Positions 1 through 9,375 are shown, counted from the first letter of the stretch. The stretch: DNA of 64,000 bases from JAMZMI01 sp049115715 (GCA_049115715.1 JAGDZQ010000019.1:101160-165159), one strand, 5' to 3'. Translations and numbers: made by a program. Notes: generated by a model from the sequence alone, not told the origin.

Positions 1-671
1 GTAATCTTATTATCTGACGAAAAAGTCACGATCAGATCAAAGATCGAAAGTGCATCTCGAAGTGCTCCATCAGCTTTCTGCGCAATAAGGTGAAGTGCTT
101 CATCTTCTACTTGAATGCTCTCCGTCTCAGCAATTTTTTTCAACTGAAAAACAATATCATTGATTTCGATTCGATTGAAATCATAAATCTGACATCTAGA
201 AAGGATCGTCGGAAGTACCTTATGTTTCTCTGTTGTGGCTAGTATGAAAATAGCATAAGATGGTGGTTCTTCCAGTGTCTTCAAAAAAGCATTGAAGGCT
301 GCCGTTGACAGCATGTGAACCTCATCTATGATGTAGACTTTGAATTTGCCTTGCTGCGGAGGATAACGAACCTGATCGATCAGATTACGAATGTCATCTA
401 CCGAATTATTAGAAGCAGCATCAAGCTCATAAATATTGAAATTGTTAGTCTGAGCATCACCGTTTTCCGCCTCAAACCCATTGACCATTCTGGATAAAAT
501 CCTGGCACAAGTCGTTTTACCAACTCCTCTTGGGCCACAAAAAAGCAGCGCCTGAGCCAAATGATTATTATCAATTGCATTCTTAAGCGTAGTAGTGATG
601 TGCTCCTGCCCTACTACCTCGTCAAACCCAAGTGGTCTGTATTTACGTGCCGATACAACGAATGATTCCAT
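1..671 (-). CDS. dnaX: DNA polymerase III subunit gamma/tau, N-terminal part
   Basis: Clamp-loader ATPase of the replicative polymerase. The frame opens with ATG at 671-669 and runs off the left edge of the window, so only about 223 N-terminal residues are present. It starts MESFVVSARKYRP, typical of bacterial DnaX, followed by a Walker A loop (CGPRGVGKTT), a Walker B box (IIDEVHML), the arm LKTLEEPP, sensor 1 (ILATTEKHK) and SRCQ. The usual zinc-binding cysteines between Walker A and Walker B are not seen in the part I translated; the segment there reads MVNGFEAENGDAQTNNF. Divergent from the VOC gene at 759. Identification is secure; the C-terminal tau region is not visible. Confidence 0.93.
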   Translation of the reverse strand, partial: MESFVVSARKYRPLGFDEVVGQEHITTTLKNAIDNNHLAQALLFCGPRGVGKTTCARILSRMVNGFEAENGDAQTNNFNIYELDAASNNSVDDIRNLIDQVRYPPQQGKFKVYIIDEVHMLSTAAFNAFLKTLEEPPSYAIFILATTEKHKVLPTILSRCQIYDFNRIEINDIVFQLKKIAETESIQVEDEALHLIAQKADGALRDALSIFDLIVTFSSDNKI

Positions 672-758
672 CTGACTTGCAAGATAAAAAACTAACCCGT
701 TTTCAAGTGGTCGAGTCTGGATAATTATTAAACTTAGGGTGTCAAAAGAAACAAGATT

Positions 759-1817
759 ATGAGTAAATCTAAAATTGGGGGTATCCTACAAATAGGAATT
801 GGAGTTACAGATATGCCTGCATCCAGAACATGGTATCATGAAAATCTCAACTTCTCTGCTCAAGTACTGGAGGAGCGAGCTTTAACGGATCTTATGCAAG
901 CTTATACCGGAGGCAAAGCGCATGAACGTCAAGCAGCTGTAATAATGAACATGGCTGGAGCTGGTGGTCTGGAAGTGTGGCAATACTTGAGTCGAGCTCC
1001 AAAACTTCCTATTCAAAGGCCGCAACTTGGGGATTTTGGAATTTTCGCAATCAAACTAAAGACACCTGATCTTGCCACGACCAGAAGGAAATTAGAATTG
1101 GTCAAACCAACCGCCAGAGAATTAGATATTTCGGGTAAAAAAGGTTTTTTCTTCGCAGACCCATTCGAAAATCATTTTCAAGTTATTGAAGGAGATGAAT
1201 ACTTTGCTAAGCCAAAACTAACTTCTGGGGCTTGCGGAGCTATCATTGGATGTAGTGATTTGGATAAATCCATTCAGTTTTACACCGACGTTCTTGGTTT
1301 CGAATTGAAGCATAAAACAAAAGAAGAGAAGGTTCCTTCTTTCGAAAAATTACCGGGAGGAAATCATACTTTCAAGAGGGCTTTTTTGACGAAAGCCAAG
1401 CAAGCTATTGGTGGTTTTTCGAACTTCCTTGGAAACACTGAGATAGAGTTAATTCAAAGTACAGACTATCAAGGAGTGAAAATGTACGAAGACCGCTACT
1501 GGGGTGATCCAGGATTTATCCACGTGTGCTTTGATGTGAAGGACATGGATGACCTGAAAACTCATTGCGGAAGTCTGGGACATACTTTTGTACTGGACAG
1601 TTTTGATACCGAAAAAGGTGAAAGTTTCAACATGGGAAATGTGACAAGCAGAGTTGCCTACATAGACGATCCTGACGGCACTGCAATTGAATTTGTGGAA
1701 ACACACAAGGTTCCTCTTATTCCTAAACTTGGAATCACTATTAATCTCGAAGGGAAAAATAAAGATGTGCCAAAATGGGTCTATAAATTGATCAAGTTGA
1801 ACAAGGTGAAGGGATAA
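759..1817 (+). CDS. Two-domain VOC (glyoxalase/bleomycin-resistance fold) protein
   Basis: 352 residues with two vicinal-oxygen-chelate halves. The first spans about residues 5-145 (starts GGILQIGIGVTDM, ends NHFQVIEG) and the second about 155-320 (starts GAIIGCSDLDKSIQFYTDVLGFEL, with GFIHVCFDVKDM and DPDGTAIEFVE). The IGVTDMPASRTWYHENL and SDLDKSIQFYTDVLGF helices are the classic VOC entry motifs, and the second half keeps His and Glu at likely metal-ligand positions. No signal peptide, so cytosolic. Members include lyases, dioxygenases and antibiotic-binding proteins; the substrate cannot be told from sequence. The ATG at 759 directly precedes the first VOC strand. No obvious operon partner: dnaX is divergent and the CotH gene convergent. 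Confidence 0.8.
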   Translation: MSKSKIGGILQIGIGVTDMPASRTWYHENLNFSAQVLEERALTDLMQAYTGGKAHERQAAVIMNMAGAGGLEVWQYLSRAPKLPIQRPQLGDFGIFAIKLKTPDLATTRRKLELVKPTARELDISGKKGFFFADPFENHFQVIEGDEYFAKPKLTSGACGAIIGCSDLDKSIQFYTDVLGFELKHKTKEEKVPSFEKLPGGNHTFKRAFLTKAKQAIGGFSNFLGNTEIELIQSTDYQGVKMYEDRYWGDPGFIHVCFDVKDMDDLKTHCGSLGHTFVLDSFDTEKGESFNMGNVTSRVAYIDDPDGTAIEFVETHKVPLIPKLGITINLEGKNKDVPKWVYKLIKLNKVKG

Positions 1818-1897
1818 AACTCGATTTCACCTCATTTAAATCCATCACTCCTCCGTAGCTAACATTTAGTATCTAGGGAAATGAGAAACATTTCGAA

Positions 1898-3277
1898 TCA
1901 ATTCAGATAGTTATCCACTTCATCGTTTCTGTTCTGCACATGAGTATTGAGCGTGCTGATAGCTCCGCTAAAGTTTCCTCCTTCTTGAGCAGCATAATCG
2001 CTAAGAAGTGATTCGTAAGTAGAAAACTGACTACTCATGGTAGCTGGTTGAAAGTGATTATCAGTGAAGTCACGTACGTACGTTCGATACTGAGTTTCAT
2101 ATTGATCCACATCCATAACGTATCGAATCAAAGGCCACTCATCTGTTACTTCTGACATGGAAAGACTTATCGCTCCTCCCATTTTACCATCTTGCATCGA
2201 TTCGTTATTGTCCCAGGGTATCCAAACGAGTTTCCCAAGATCATTATAAAGAAAGTAATTGTGTGTCATCACTCCGTAGGTGTCCCAGTTTTGGATAACA
2301 GTATTTACGGCCAAGTATTTCAGGTATTGATCAACATTGAAAATATCTTCAAGATCAGAGATCCATTGTGTTTCATCCGATGTACGTGTTGAGCTTTGCA
2401 TTAAATCGTAAAGGGCTCTCACGTCTGAATAATCTGCCTCATCCTCATTTGTCTTCAAATCCATTTCATCCTCATCATAAGTACCTGATGCGAAGGTTGC
2501 AGCGTCTCCATCTGGTTTGTAGAGATTTCCATCGTTATCAGGGAATTGAGAATCTGGCACACTGTCATCCACCTCTTCTACCAATGTATATACTCCAATA
2601 AAGTTGGAACCATTTCCTCTATCCAGGTAAACGGCACAAAATGAAGCGCGAGGTGCGACAACACCAAATGATCTGAAAAGATCTCCAGCGACCTTCTCCC
2701 TCATAAATGAATCGTCACTATAATTACTACTAAGATTCAACTGCTTAAAGCCATAAAATCTTTGATTCTTAATGTCGGGATATGTGTCTTCAAATTCATC
2801 AAAATCCAACTTAAAGGGGTACTTATCAGAATTACCTTGATAAGCATTGCGCAGAGTTGAGTTTCCTTTGTATCTAATCCCTACCTGATACCAATCCAAC
2901 CCATCAAATGTAAATGTGCACGGAACCCAAACAGGAGTGAAATCAATGTCTGCTCCACCTTGTCCAGGCCCTCCAGAAGAGGTCAGGTTAGTTGCTAAAT
3001 CCGATTGCATTGCACTCCAATTAGCTTCACTGATAGTAATGTCTAGTCTATGGACTTTATCATCTGGAAACACGATAGCATAATCAGGATCTACGTCGTT
3101 ACTATGAGTTGCTTCTGTCCAATCAGGAATTTCCAGTTCTCCCTCCTCTATCGGCTCGAAAACTGGCTCTTCTGATTCTGCCACTATATCTTCACTTCCT
3201 TTATTGCAGCCAATAAACAATAAGCTTGCTGACAAACACACACACGCAATACTCGCTCTCATAATTTTCATTTTCAA
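1898..3277 (-). CDS. CotH-family (kinase-like) lipoprotein
   Basis: 459 residues. The N-terminus MKMKIMRASIACVCLSASLLFIGC is a lipoprotein signal with Cys 24 as lipid anchor, followed by an acidic linker. The body matches the CotH fold: HRLDITISEANWSAM near residue 75, VGIRYKGNSTLR near 130, FKQLNLSSNYSDDSFMREKVAGDLFRSFGVVAPRASF, then GVYTLVEEVDD and GNLYKPDG. Near the C-terminus, W-D-T-Y-G-V-M-THNYFLYN and WIPWDNNESM resemble the atypical-kinase metal and catalytic loops. CotH of Bacillus spores is a protein kinase; Bacteroidota homologues are usually surface lipoproteins of unknown role. The lipobox implies outer-membrane or periplasmic location. Stands alone and converges with the VOC gene. 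Confidence 0.82.
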   Translation of the reverse strand: MKMKIMRASIACVCLSASLLFIGCNKGSEDIVAESEEPVFEPIEEGELEIPDWTEATHSNDVDPDYAIVFPDDKVHRLDITISEANWSAMQSDLATNLTSSGGPGQGGADIDFTPVWVPCTFTFDGLDWYQVGIRYKGNSTLRNAYQGNSDKYPFKLDFDEFEDTYPDIKNQRFYGFKQLNLSSNYSDDSFMREKVAGDLFRSFGVVAPRASFCAVYLDRGNGSNFIGVYTLVEEVDDSVPDSQFPDNDGNLYKPDGDAATFASGTYDEDEMDLKTNEDEADYSDVRALYDLMQSSTRTSDETQWISDLEDIFNVDQYLKYLAVNTVIQNWDTYGVMTHNYFLYNDLGKLVWIPWDNNESMQDGKMGGAISLSMSEVTDEWPLIRYVMDVDQYETQYRTYVRDFTDNHFQPATMSSQFSTYESLLSDYAAQEGGNFSGAISTLNTHVQNRNDEVDNYLN

Positions 3278-3369
3278 TTAAAGGATATATAGATAACGAT
3301 GAATAACGATTATACCCTACTTGTTTATCAAATTCTTCAAACACTATCTATTAATCTGAGCTTGACTTA

Positions 3370-3525
3370 TAATTATAAAAAAACCATTATTCGGCGGTCT
3401 AGAGAAAGATGATATGAGGGAAAGCTGAAGGAATCTTTGAGATCACGAGACTATCACGTCTTTTTATCAAAATTTAAAAGATAAAAGACTCATAGTAACA
3501 GTGAAGGGTTTTTTAAGTGATACTT
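3370..3525. repeat. Diverged copy of the ~217-bp structured intergenic repeat
   Basis: This stretch aligns with the tandem repeats at 49.5-50.1 kb. Shared blocks, in the same order, are aaaaaaccatta, gaaagatgata, ggaaagc, aaggaatctt, gagactatcacg and tttttaagtgat. It contains a hairpin at 3458-3468/3480-3489 (GTCTTTTTATC with GATAAAAGAC) at the place where the 49.6-kb copy has GCCTTTT/AAAAGGC. The ATTCCC...GGGAAT palindrome found at the head of the other copies is missing here. The rest of the 367-bp gap (3278-3644) shows no gene. Confidence 0.7.
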
Positions 3526-3608
3526 AATCAAGAAGCTCAGGCTATTAAATTAACCCATAATGCTTGGTACTTGACCCAAGTAATTTGACCAAGGTTCTTA
3601 ATTCAGGG

Positions 3609-3639
3609 TTTGATCTTCAAAGTAGTAAATAGATATTTG
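3609..3639 (+). promoter_or_regulatory. Candidate promoter of the serine protease gene
   Basis: TTTG at 3609-3612 and TATTTG at 3634-3639 approximate the Bacteroidota -33/-7 elements (TTTG, TAnnTTTG). Transcription would start within a few bases of the ATG at 3645, giving an almost leaderless message. The -7 box is imperfect, so this is tentative. Confidence 0.3.
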
Positions 3640-3644
3640 CGACT

Positions 3645-4670
3645 ATGAAAAATCAAATCATTCACTTACCCTTCTTGCTCACACTAGTAACAGGTCTTTC
3701 TTTGATTACATCTTGTACATCCGGAGATGATGAATTCATTGATCCGGATAATCCATCTGCTTTTGGAATTCGGCATGACCTTGACTTATCAATGTATGAA
3801 AGAATTGCAACCAATGAGAGTCCCTATGACACAGAAGATTACCCTGACTTCTCCCCTGTTTTCATGTTCAGCTATAGTTTGGATGGAAGCAGTAATGAAG
3901 AGTTTGTAGCAACAGGAACGCTCATAAAATCAAACTGGGTATTAACTGCGGGTCATAATTTTTTTGTTGCTGATGAGCAATCGGCACCTAGTCCAGTAAG
4001 TGGGATAAAAGTTCTGGTAGGAAATGATCCAAACAACCCTGGCGAAACCTTAGATGTAGAAGAGCTGGTTTTTCACCCTAGTTGGATCGAAGACAACAAT
4101 GACTTCCTAAGTGCCAATGATCTATGTCTTGTTAAATTAACTTCATCTATCAATGATCTTGTTCCCGCAACTGTTAATTATGAAGTTTCTGAGCCAATTG
4201 GGGCAACTACATGGTATTGTGGTTTTGGTGATTACTCCGGCCGACCCGGACAAAATCCTGATCTTTTCTCCAAAAAGCATAGCATCGAAAACATCCTAGA
4301 CAGAAAAGTAGAAGGGATTACTTCATCTTCTCAAAGCGGTACCTACTTGGGTGGTCTTCTTGCTTATGACTTTGACTCCCCGACCGGATTAATCAATGCT
4401 TTAGGTGATGATTTTGTGGAAGAAGACGAGCAGTTATTAGGTACTGGTACAAGTAATGCTACTGCAACTGATTTTGAGGGTGCTACGGTTGAAGGTGATA
4501 GCGGTGGTCCTATTTTTATTAAAATTGATGGTGTATGGAAAGTATGTGGAGTACTATCGGGAGGAGCAAGTGAACCTATTAGAAACCATCAGGATAGTGA
4601 TTATGGAGACATCAGCGTATTCATTAGAACTTCGACAGCTGCTGATTGGATCAAGTCTGTAATTGAGTAA
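3645..4670 (+). CDS. Trypsin-like (S1 family) serine protease, lipoprotein
   Basis: 341 residues. The signal MKNQIIHLPFLLTLVTGLSLITSC gives a lipoprotein Cys at 24. The chymotrypsin-fold triad is complete: His 104 in VLTAGH, Asp 159 in ANDLCLVKL, and Ser 286 in EGDSGGP. The oxyanion-hole sequence GDSGGP is perfect, so the enzyme should be active. It probably acts at the cell surface or in the periplasm as an endopeptidase; its substrate is unknown. The region before the His (FSPVFMFSYSLDG to GTLIKSNW) is the normal first barrel. The gene is monocistronic, with the convergent TetR gene 42 bp downstream. Confidence 0.88.
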   Translation: MKNQIIHLPFLLTLVTGLSLITSCTSGDDEFIDPDNPSAFGIRHDLDLSMYERIATNESPYDTEDYPDFSPVFMFSYSLDGSSNEEFVATGTLIKSNWVLTAGHNFFVADEQSAPSPVSGIKVLVGNDPNNPGETLDVEELVFHPSWIEDNNDFLSANDLCLVKLTSSINDLVPATVNYEVSEPIGATTWYCGFGDYSGRPGQNPDLFSKKHSIENILDRKVEGITSSSQSGTYLGGLLAYDFDSPTGLINALGDDFVEEDEQLLGTGTSNATATDFEGATVEGDSGGPIFIKIDGVWKVCGVLSGGASEPIRNHQDSDYGDISVFIRTSTAADWIKSVIE

Positions 4671-4712
4671 AATCATGAAAGACTGATCTTAAAGACATCA
4701 CAACTTTCTGTT

Positions 4713-5312
4713 TTACTTTATTAAAGCATCGAATTCCTTTGTTCCCATCTCTGTCAAATATGGGTACCACGCTCTAAAAGCATTATCAGCAAAAAAGGTT
4801 GGTTTTTCCTTTTCGAACAAATATGCTGACGATTGCCATGAATTAATGATGATTTGGTACAGGTTGATAAAACTGTCTACTTGTGCTTGATCGAGATCTG
4901 CTCGGAAAACACCTTGTTGTTTCAAAGTCTCGATCGCAGCATTTAATTGGCGTGTCTTCATTGTGATAAGACCTTGAGTCTCTCTTTTGATATTCGGCAA
5001 ACGCCTCCAGACAATTTCTCTATCGAGAAACAGGAATCTATTTTCCCACATCCAATCAAAATTCAACAGTAGGGACTCGTAGATTTGGGCAAGACCGAAG
5101 GTACCCATTTGGTAACTTGACCTCTTCACAAGGCCTTCCTTGAACATCTCGTAGAGCTTCTCCAGCAATTTATTTTTGTTGGGGAAATGATAGTGTAAGT
5201 TTCCCTGACTCATGCCAAGGCTAGTCGCAACATGCCTGGTAGTAATACTCTCTACTCCTTGATTATTGAAAAGATGAAGCGCCGCTTCGAGAATTTTCTC
5301 CTTAGTTGTCAC
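4713..5312 (-). CDS. TetR/AcrR-family transcriptional repressor
   Basis: 199 residues. The N-terminal helix-turn-helix (about residues 3-50: KEKILEAALHLFNNQGVESIT then HVATSLGMSQGNLHYHFPNK) is textbook TetR; the rest is an all-helical ligand-binding and dimer domain without an assigned ligand. The start codon is GTG at 5312-5310; no ATG lies in frame before it. It is divergent from the amidohydrolase gene, with two near-identical palindromes in the 56-bp gap, one beside each gene. This is the usual arrangement for an autoregulated TetR repressor controlling its neighbour. Confidence 0.9.
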   Translation of the reverse strand: MTTKEKILEAALHLFNNQGVESITTRHVATSLGMSQGNLHYHFPNKNKLLEKLYEMFKEGLVKRSSYQMGTFGLAQIYESLLLNFDWMWENRFLFLDREIVWRRLPNIKRETQGLITMKTRQLNAAIETLKQQGVFRADLDQAQVDSFINLYQIIINSWQSSAYLFEKEKPTFFADNAFRAWYPYLTEMGTKEFDALIK

Positions 5313-5319
5313 ACCACAA

Positions 5320-5367
5320 TTTAGTTTAAATGAACTAAATTGATTAAATTAGTTCAAATGAACTAAA
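5320..5367. promoter_or_regulatory. Pair of palindromic operators for the TetR regulator
   Basis: Two copies of one palindrome lie between divergent genes. Site 1 is 5320-5339 (TTTAGTTT-AAAT-GAACTAAA, one mismatch); site 2 is 5349-5367 (TTAGTTC-AAAT-GAACTAA, perfect 7-bp arms). Centres are about 28 bp apart. Site 2 ends one base before the amidohydrolase ATG at 5369 and site 1 ends seven bases from the regulator GTG, so a bound repressor would block both promoters. Confidence 0.75.
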
Positions 5368-5368
5368 A

Positions 5369-6760
5369 ATGAAGTCACAGTTTCTTTTCATACTTTGCTT
5401 ATCATTGATCTCTTGTCTTGGTAAGAAAGCCAGCTACAAACCTTTGATCGAAAAGCAAGATTTTGGCTCCAGTTATGTGATTACAAATGTTGATGTGTTC
5501 AATGGGATGGATTCGGTCTTGTTTTTAGATCAAAGTGTTTTCATCAAGGATGGAATGATCGTCTCAATATCAGATCGGCCAGATATTCCTAAAGGGATCG
5601 ATATCATCGATGGATCTGGTAGGTATCTTTCTCCGGGTTTTATAGATACTCATGTGCATATCATGGCGAGTGGGTCGGCTCCTTGGGAAATGGTAAGACC
5701 CAACATCGAGCACAATCTGGAGGCATGGTTGGCAGCTGGAGTCACGACCGTTTATGACTTGGGTGGAATTGCTTCTCAGTCTAAGAAATACAAAGGACGA
5801 GTTGAAAAAGGTGAAATTCCCGGCCCTAACATTTACTATACTGGGTCGCCAATTACTGCAAAAGACGGACACCCAATAGCAGCATCTAAAGCACTACTTC
5901 CATTTCCACTTTCACTCTTTGTTGGCTTTATCATTGAAACAGCTGATGAGAAGACCGACGTTTCTGAATTGATCTCTGATTATCAGGATGATGAAGTAGA
6001 CTACATCAAGATTATCAACGACCAACTTCCTGAAGGTATTCCTCAAATTGAAAATTCCGTGATGAAAGCAATCATTGATGAATCTCACGAGAACGGACTT
6101 AAGACTTTTGTACACATTGGCAATGCAAATGATATGATATCTGCAATAGAGGCGGGAACGGATGTCTTGGCTCACTTCCCATATCGAGGCAAGTTATCAA
6201 ATGAGATTGCCGCTAGAGCTAAAGAATCCGGCATCAAAATAATCCATACATTAACTGGATTTGAAAATACGTATCAGATAAGTAATGGAAGCTATCAACC
6301 TTCTCCAATGGATGCTAAAATGCAACCAGGAGAATTGCTTAATCCAGTAATGGGTAACAAGGGATTGGAATTAAACGAGACTGAAATAATGGATCAATTC
6401 AGCGAGACCTTAATTGAAAACAGAGATAATTGGAAAAACACCTTCCACCTTTTACAAACCCATCACATCTCATTTGCAATAGGTACGGACAGTCCTCTTC
6501 CCGGATCGTACGCAGGGAGCGGTTTTCATGAAGAAATGAAAACACTAAAGAAAATGGGTTATTCAGACTTTGAAATTTTAAGAGCGGCTACATCCGAGGG
6601 CGCTAAATTATTCTTAGACAACCCCAATTTTGGTTTGATTCAAAAGGGAAATAAGGCCGATCTTTTAATTCTTAATAAAAACCCACTTGAGAGTATTGCC
6701 CATTCTTCGGATATCGATTTGGTAGTTAAAAACGGCGTTATTTATAAGCCTACTTATTAA
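5369..6760 (+). CDS. Amidohydrolase-family lipoprotein (imidazolonepropionase/prolidase-like)
   Basis: 463 residues. The N-terminus MKSQFLFILCLSLISC is a lipoprotein signal (Cys 16), so the enzyme is exported. The metal site of the amidohydrolase superfamily is complete: His 95 and His 97 (DTHVHIM), Lys 214 (DYIKI, likely carbamylated), His 249 (TFVHIGN), His 269 (LAHFPY) and Asp 374 (IGTDSPLPG). The C-terminal segment KADLLILNKNPLE closes the small beta domain. Exported members hydrolyse peptides, cyclic amides or lactones; the substrate here is unknown. Probably repressed by the divergent TetR protein, suggesting a detoxification or scavenging role. No Shine-Dalgarno is present; the operator abuts the start. 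Confidence 0.85.
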   Translation: MKSQFLFILCLSLISCLGKKASYKPLIEKQDFGSSYVITNVDVFNGMDSVLFLDQSVFIKDGMIVSISDRPDIPKGIDIIDGSGRYLSPGFIDTHVHIMASGSAPWEMVRPNIEHNLEAWLAAGVTTVYDLGGIASQSKKYKGRVEKGEIPGPNIYYTGSPITAKDGHPIAASKALLPFPLSLFVGFIIETADEKTDVSELISDYQDDEVDYIKIINDQLPEGIPQIENSVMKAIIDESHENGLKTFVHIGNANDMISAIEAGTDVLAHFPYRGKLSNEIAARAKESGIKIIHTLTGFENTYQISNGSYQPSPMDAKMQPGELLNPVMGNKGLELNETEIMDQFSETLIENRDNWKNTFHLLQTHHISFAIGTDSPLPGSYAGSGFHEEMKTLKKMGYSDFEILRAATSEGAKLFLDNPNFGLIQKGNKADLLILNKNPLESIAHSSDIDLVVKNGVIYKPTY

Positions 6761-6813
6761 CAAAATCAATTCCGTTCCTTTTAACAACCAAGTCGAAGTT
6801 GGTAGCCGGTCTA

Positions 6814-9375
6814 TTAATCGACCGCTTTTATAATCATTGCATTACTCTCAATAGCCCCGATAGATGTTTTTATTTCTACTTCTCCTTTATTCCCATTCGA
6901 TCTTATGATAGCCAGTGCTCTGCCATTATGAGTTTTGACAGTGTTTTGATAATGTGAATCTACATTCATTTCCCATCCATTATCTACTGTCAATAACTCA
7001 CCCGCACCTTTAACTTCAAAAGTCACGGGTTCATCGACATTTCTGATAATGTTCCCTTCTGCGTCATAAATATTCACTGACACGTGTGCTATATCGTACT
7101 TGTCAGCTTTCAGTGTTTCTTTGTCAATAACCAACTCTAGCTTACTTGCTTCTCCAGATGTTGCTATTGTGTATTTATCAACCAAATTACCCTTATTGTA
7201 TCCCTTTGCAACCAAATCTCCAGAAGCAAAAGGAATCATCCACTTGATAATATTATCCTCAGCAAAATCAGTGAGCTTTTGTCTACCAAGGCTTTCTCCA
7301 TTGTGAAAAAGTTCGACTTCCTCACAATTGGTATAGACCTGAACTACAATTTCTTCATCTTTTTTGTAGTTCCAATGTTCGTTGACTTTGTACCATTCCC
7401 ACCTTCTCAATTCACTCCAAACCGGAGGCGGTGTTTTTTGCATTTTAAATTTCCATTCGCCCTGCTCATCGAATGAAAACTCAGATATCGATGCTGGGGT
7501 GGTGACCATATACACCTTCGGATCGTCTTTCCATAGCGTTTCAAAAAAATGTCCTCTGGGTGTTTTGAACCCTGCAAAATCGAAAAAGGAAATCTCCAAC
7601 CCCTTTCTTGGCCATGGACCAGCTTCTCCCATGTATGCAAAACCAGTCCATGCAAATATTCCACTTACAAAATCTCTATCTTTTACAGCTTTCCATTCGG
7701 AATAGTCTCCCCAGTTTTCAGAACCGATGATTTTCAGATCAGGGTATGCGGCATGTGCTGCATCATAAGAATCCTGTCGGTAGTTAAAACCAATGACATC
7801 CAATGCATCTCCAAATCCACTCACCAGGCTGATGCTCGGCCTGACAGTCCCTGCAACAACCGGTCTCGTCGTGTCCTCCTCTTTGACCCATTCGGAAAGC
7901 TGCTGAGCAACAATTGCAAGGGAATCTATATCTCCGAGCACTTCCTTTGCAATAGGAAGAACCTTGTCTTTCTCAAAAATCGGAACCTCTCCATATCCGG
8001 CAATGCCTGGGTTAATTTGATGATATGCCTCCGAATATTCTGGAAATGTCCATTCTATTTCGTTTCCAATGCTCCACATAATAACAGACGGGTGATTAAA
8101 ATCGCGACTTATCAAGCTCTTCAAATCCCGCTCCGCCCACTTCAAAAAATACTCACTATAGCCTTCTGCTGAGTCTCCCTTAGCTGCATTATCTCCAAGG
8201 TAAATGACGCTCTTGCCTTTGGGTTTATGCCATTCATCGAAAAACTCATCCATTACGAGCATACCCATTTCATCACAAACTTCCATGAGATCGACAGAGT
8301 GGGGATTATGAGACATGCGTATGGCATTAACTCCGATAGATTTTAGCTTTCTCACTCTATATTCCCACATTGGTTTGGTAGCAGCAGCCCCAATAGCTCC
8401 AACGTCATGATGAATGTTTACTCCTTTGATTTTAAGTGACTCTCCATTTAGTAAAAATCCTTTGTTCGAGTCAAATTCGATAGATCGAATTCCAAAAATT
8501 GTTTCTACGTTATCTACACTTTCACCGCCTGATTTCACATCGGACACAAGCTTGTAGAGATTTGGTTCACGGGTATCCCAAAGTGAAGGATTTGCGATTG
8601 TTATCTCAGTGCTATAAGTTCCATTGACTGCTTCTGCTGCGCTGGCGATCGCAACTTCTTCGCCCTTACTGTCTAAGACCTTCCATATTATCTCAATGCC
8701 ATCTGAAACCCCATCGACTTTGGTATCGATTCGTATTGTAGCTGAAGTCTTGCTTACCTCCGGAGTGGTGACTCTAACTCCCCATTGCGGGATGTGAACA
8801 GGGGATGTTTTGATTAATCTCACATTTCTATAAATACCGGATCCGGTATACCAACGGGTATCAGCATATGCTGAATGATCTGCTTTGACCAGCACCACAT
8901 TGGGTTCATCTCCAAATTTTAAAAAAGGTGATAAATCGTAAGAAAAACTGGAGTAACCATTTGGCCGAAAGCCTAAGTGCTCACCGTTGATCCATACATC
9001 TGATTTGCAGAAAACTCCATCAAATTCCAGCCAGATAGACTTACTTGAATCTGATTTTGGCAAAACAAACTCTTTGTTATACCACCCTATACCTCCTGGA
9101 ACAAAGCCTGTACTTGCTGCCGTTCCATCCTGTTGATATGACTCCAGAATACTCCAATCATGCGGCAATCTGATTTTTTCCCAATCCTCCGAATCATATA
9201 TTGATAATTCCCCATCTGAAAATTCCCCTAGATGAAAATTCCAATCAAAGTTAAAATCAATGATTTCTCTTGGAACATTTTCCTGACGGCTCATGCAGGA
9301 GCTGACGAGAATTACAAGTGCTCCAATGATGATGTGAACTTTTCCAACTGTTCTCAGATAGGCAAGCGTTTTCAT
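6814..9375 (-). CDS. Glycoside hydrolase family 2 lipoprotein (beta-galactosidase-like)
   Basis: 853 residues with lipoprotein Cys 27 (ALVILVSSC). GH2 order is clear: N-terminal jelly-roll (about 35-190, with LPHDW and GGIGWYNKEF), Ig-like domain (about 195-300), TIM barrel from about 305 (GFLLNGE, KGVNIHHD, IRMSHNPHS), then C-terminal beta domains with features of DUF4982-type modules. The acid/base is Glu 439 in SIGNE and the nucleophile Glu 553 in IIGSEN. Specificity is probably an exo-beta-galactosidase, but glucuronidase or related activity cannot be excluded. It lies beyond ssrA and the TAC operon from the PUL on the same strand and may serve the same glycan. Confidence 0.88.
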   Translation of the reverse strand: MKTLAYLRTVGKVHIIIGALVILVSSCMSRQENVPREIIDFNFDWNFHLGEFSDGELSIYDSEDWEKIRLPHDWSILESYQQDGTAASTGFVPGGIGWYNKEFVLPKSDSSKSIWLEFDGVFCKSDVWINGEHLGFRPNGYSSFSYDLSPFLKFGDEPNVVLVKADHSAYADTRWYTGSGIYRNVRLIKTSPVHIPQWGVRVTTPEVSKTSATIRIDTKVDGVSDGIEIIWKVLDSKGEEVAIASAAEAVNGTYSTEITIANPSLWDTREPNLYKLVSDVKSGGESVDNVETIFGIRSIEFDSNKGFLLNGESLKIKGVNIHHDVGAIGAAATKPMWEYRVRKLKSIGVNAIRMSHNPHSVDLMEVCDEMGMLVMDEFFDEWHKPKGKSVIYLGDNAAKGDSAEGYSEYFLKWAERDLKSLISRDFNHPSVIMWSIGNEIEWTFPEYSEAYHQINPGIAGYGEVPIFEKDKVLPIAKEVLGDIDSLAIVAQQLSEWVKEEDTTRPVVAGTVRPSISLVSGFGDALDVIGFNYRQDSYDAAHAAYPDLKIIGSENWGDYSEWKAVKDRDFVSGIFAWTGFAYMGEAGPWPRKGLEISFFDFAGFKTPRGHFFETLWKDDPKVYMVTTPASISEFSFDEQGEWKFKMQKTPPPVWSELRRWEWYKVNEHWNYKKDEEIVVQVYTNCEEVELFHNGESLGRQKLTDFAEDNIIKWMIPFASGDLVAKGYNKGNLVDKYTIATSGEASKLELVIDKETLKADKYDIAHVSVNIYDAEGNIIRNVDEPVTFEVKGAGELLTVDNGWEMNVDSHYQNTVKTHNGRALAIIRSNGNKGEVEIKTSIGAIESNAMIIKAVD

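Noticed and set aside
5570..6175. Minus-strand ORFs of 87-100 codons inside the amidohydrolase gene
   Set aside because: They lie wholly within a well-supported gene on the other strand and show no recognisable domains.
7100..8172. Plus-strand ORFs up to 207 codons within the GH2 gene
   Set aside because: The GH2 frame has all catalytic motifs; the antisense frames have none.
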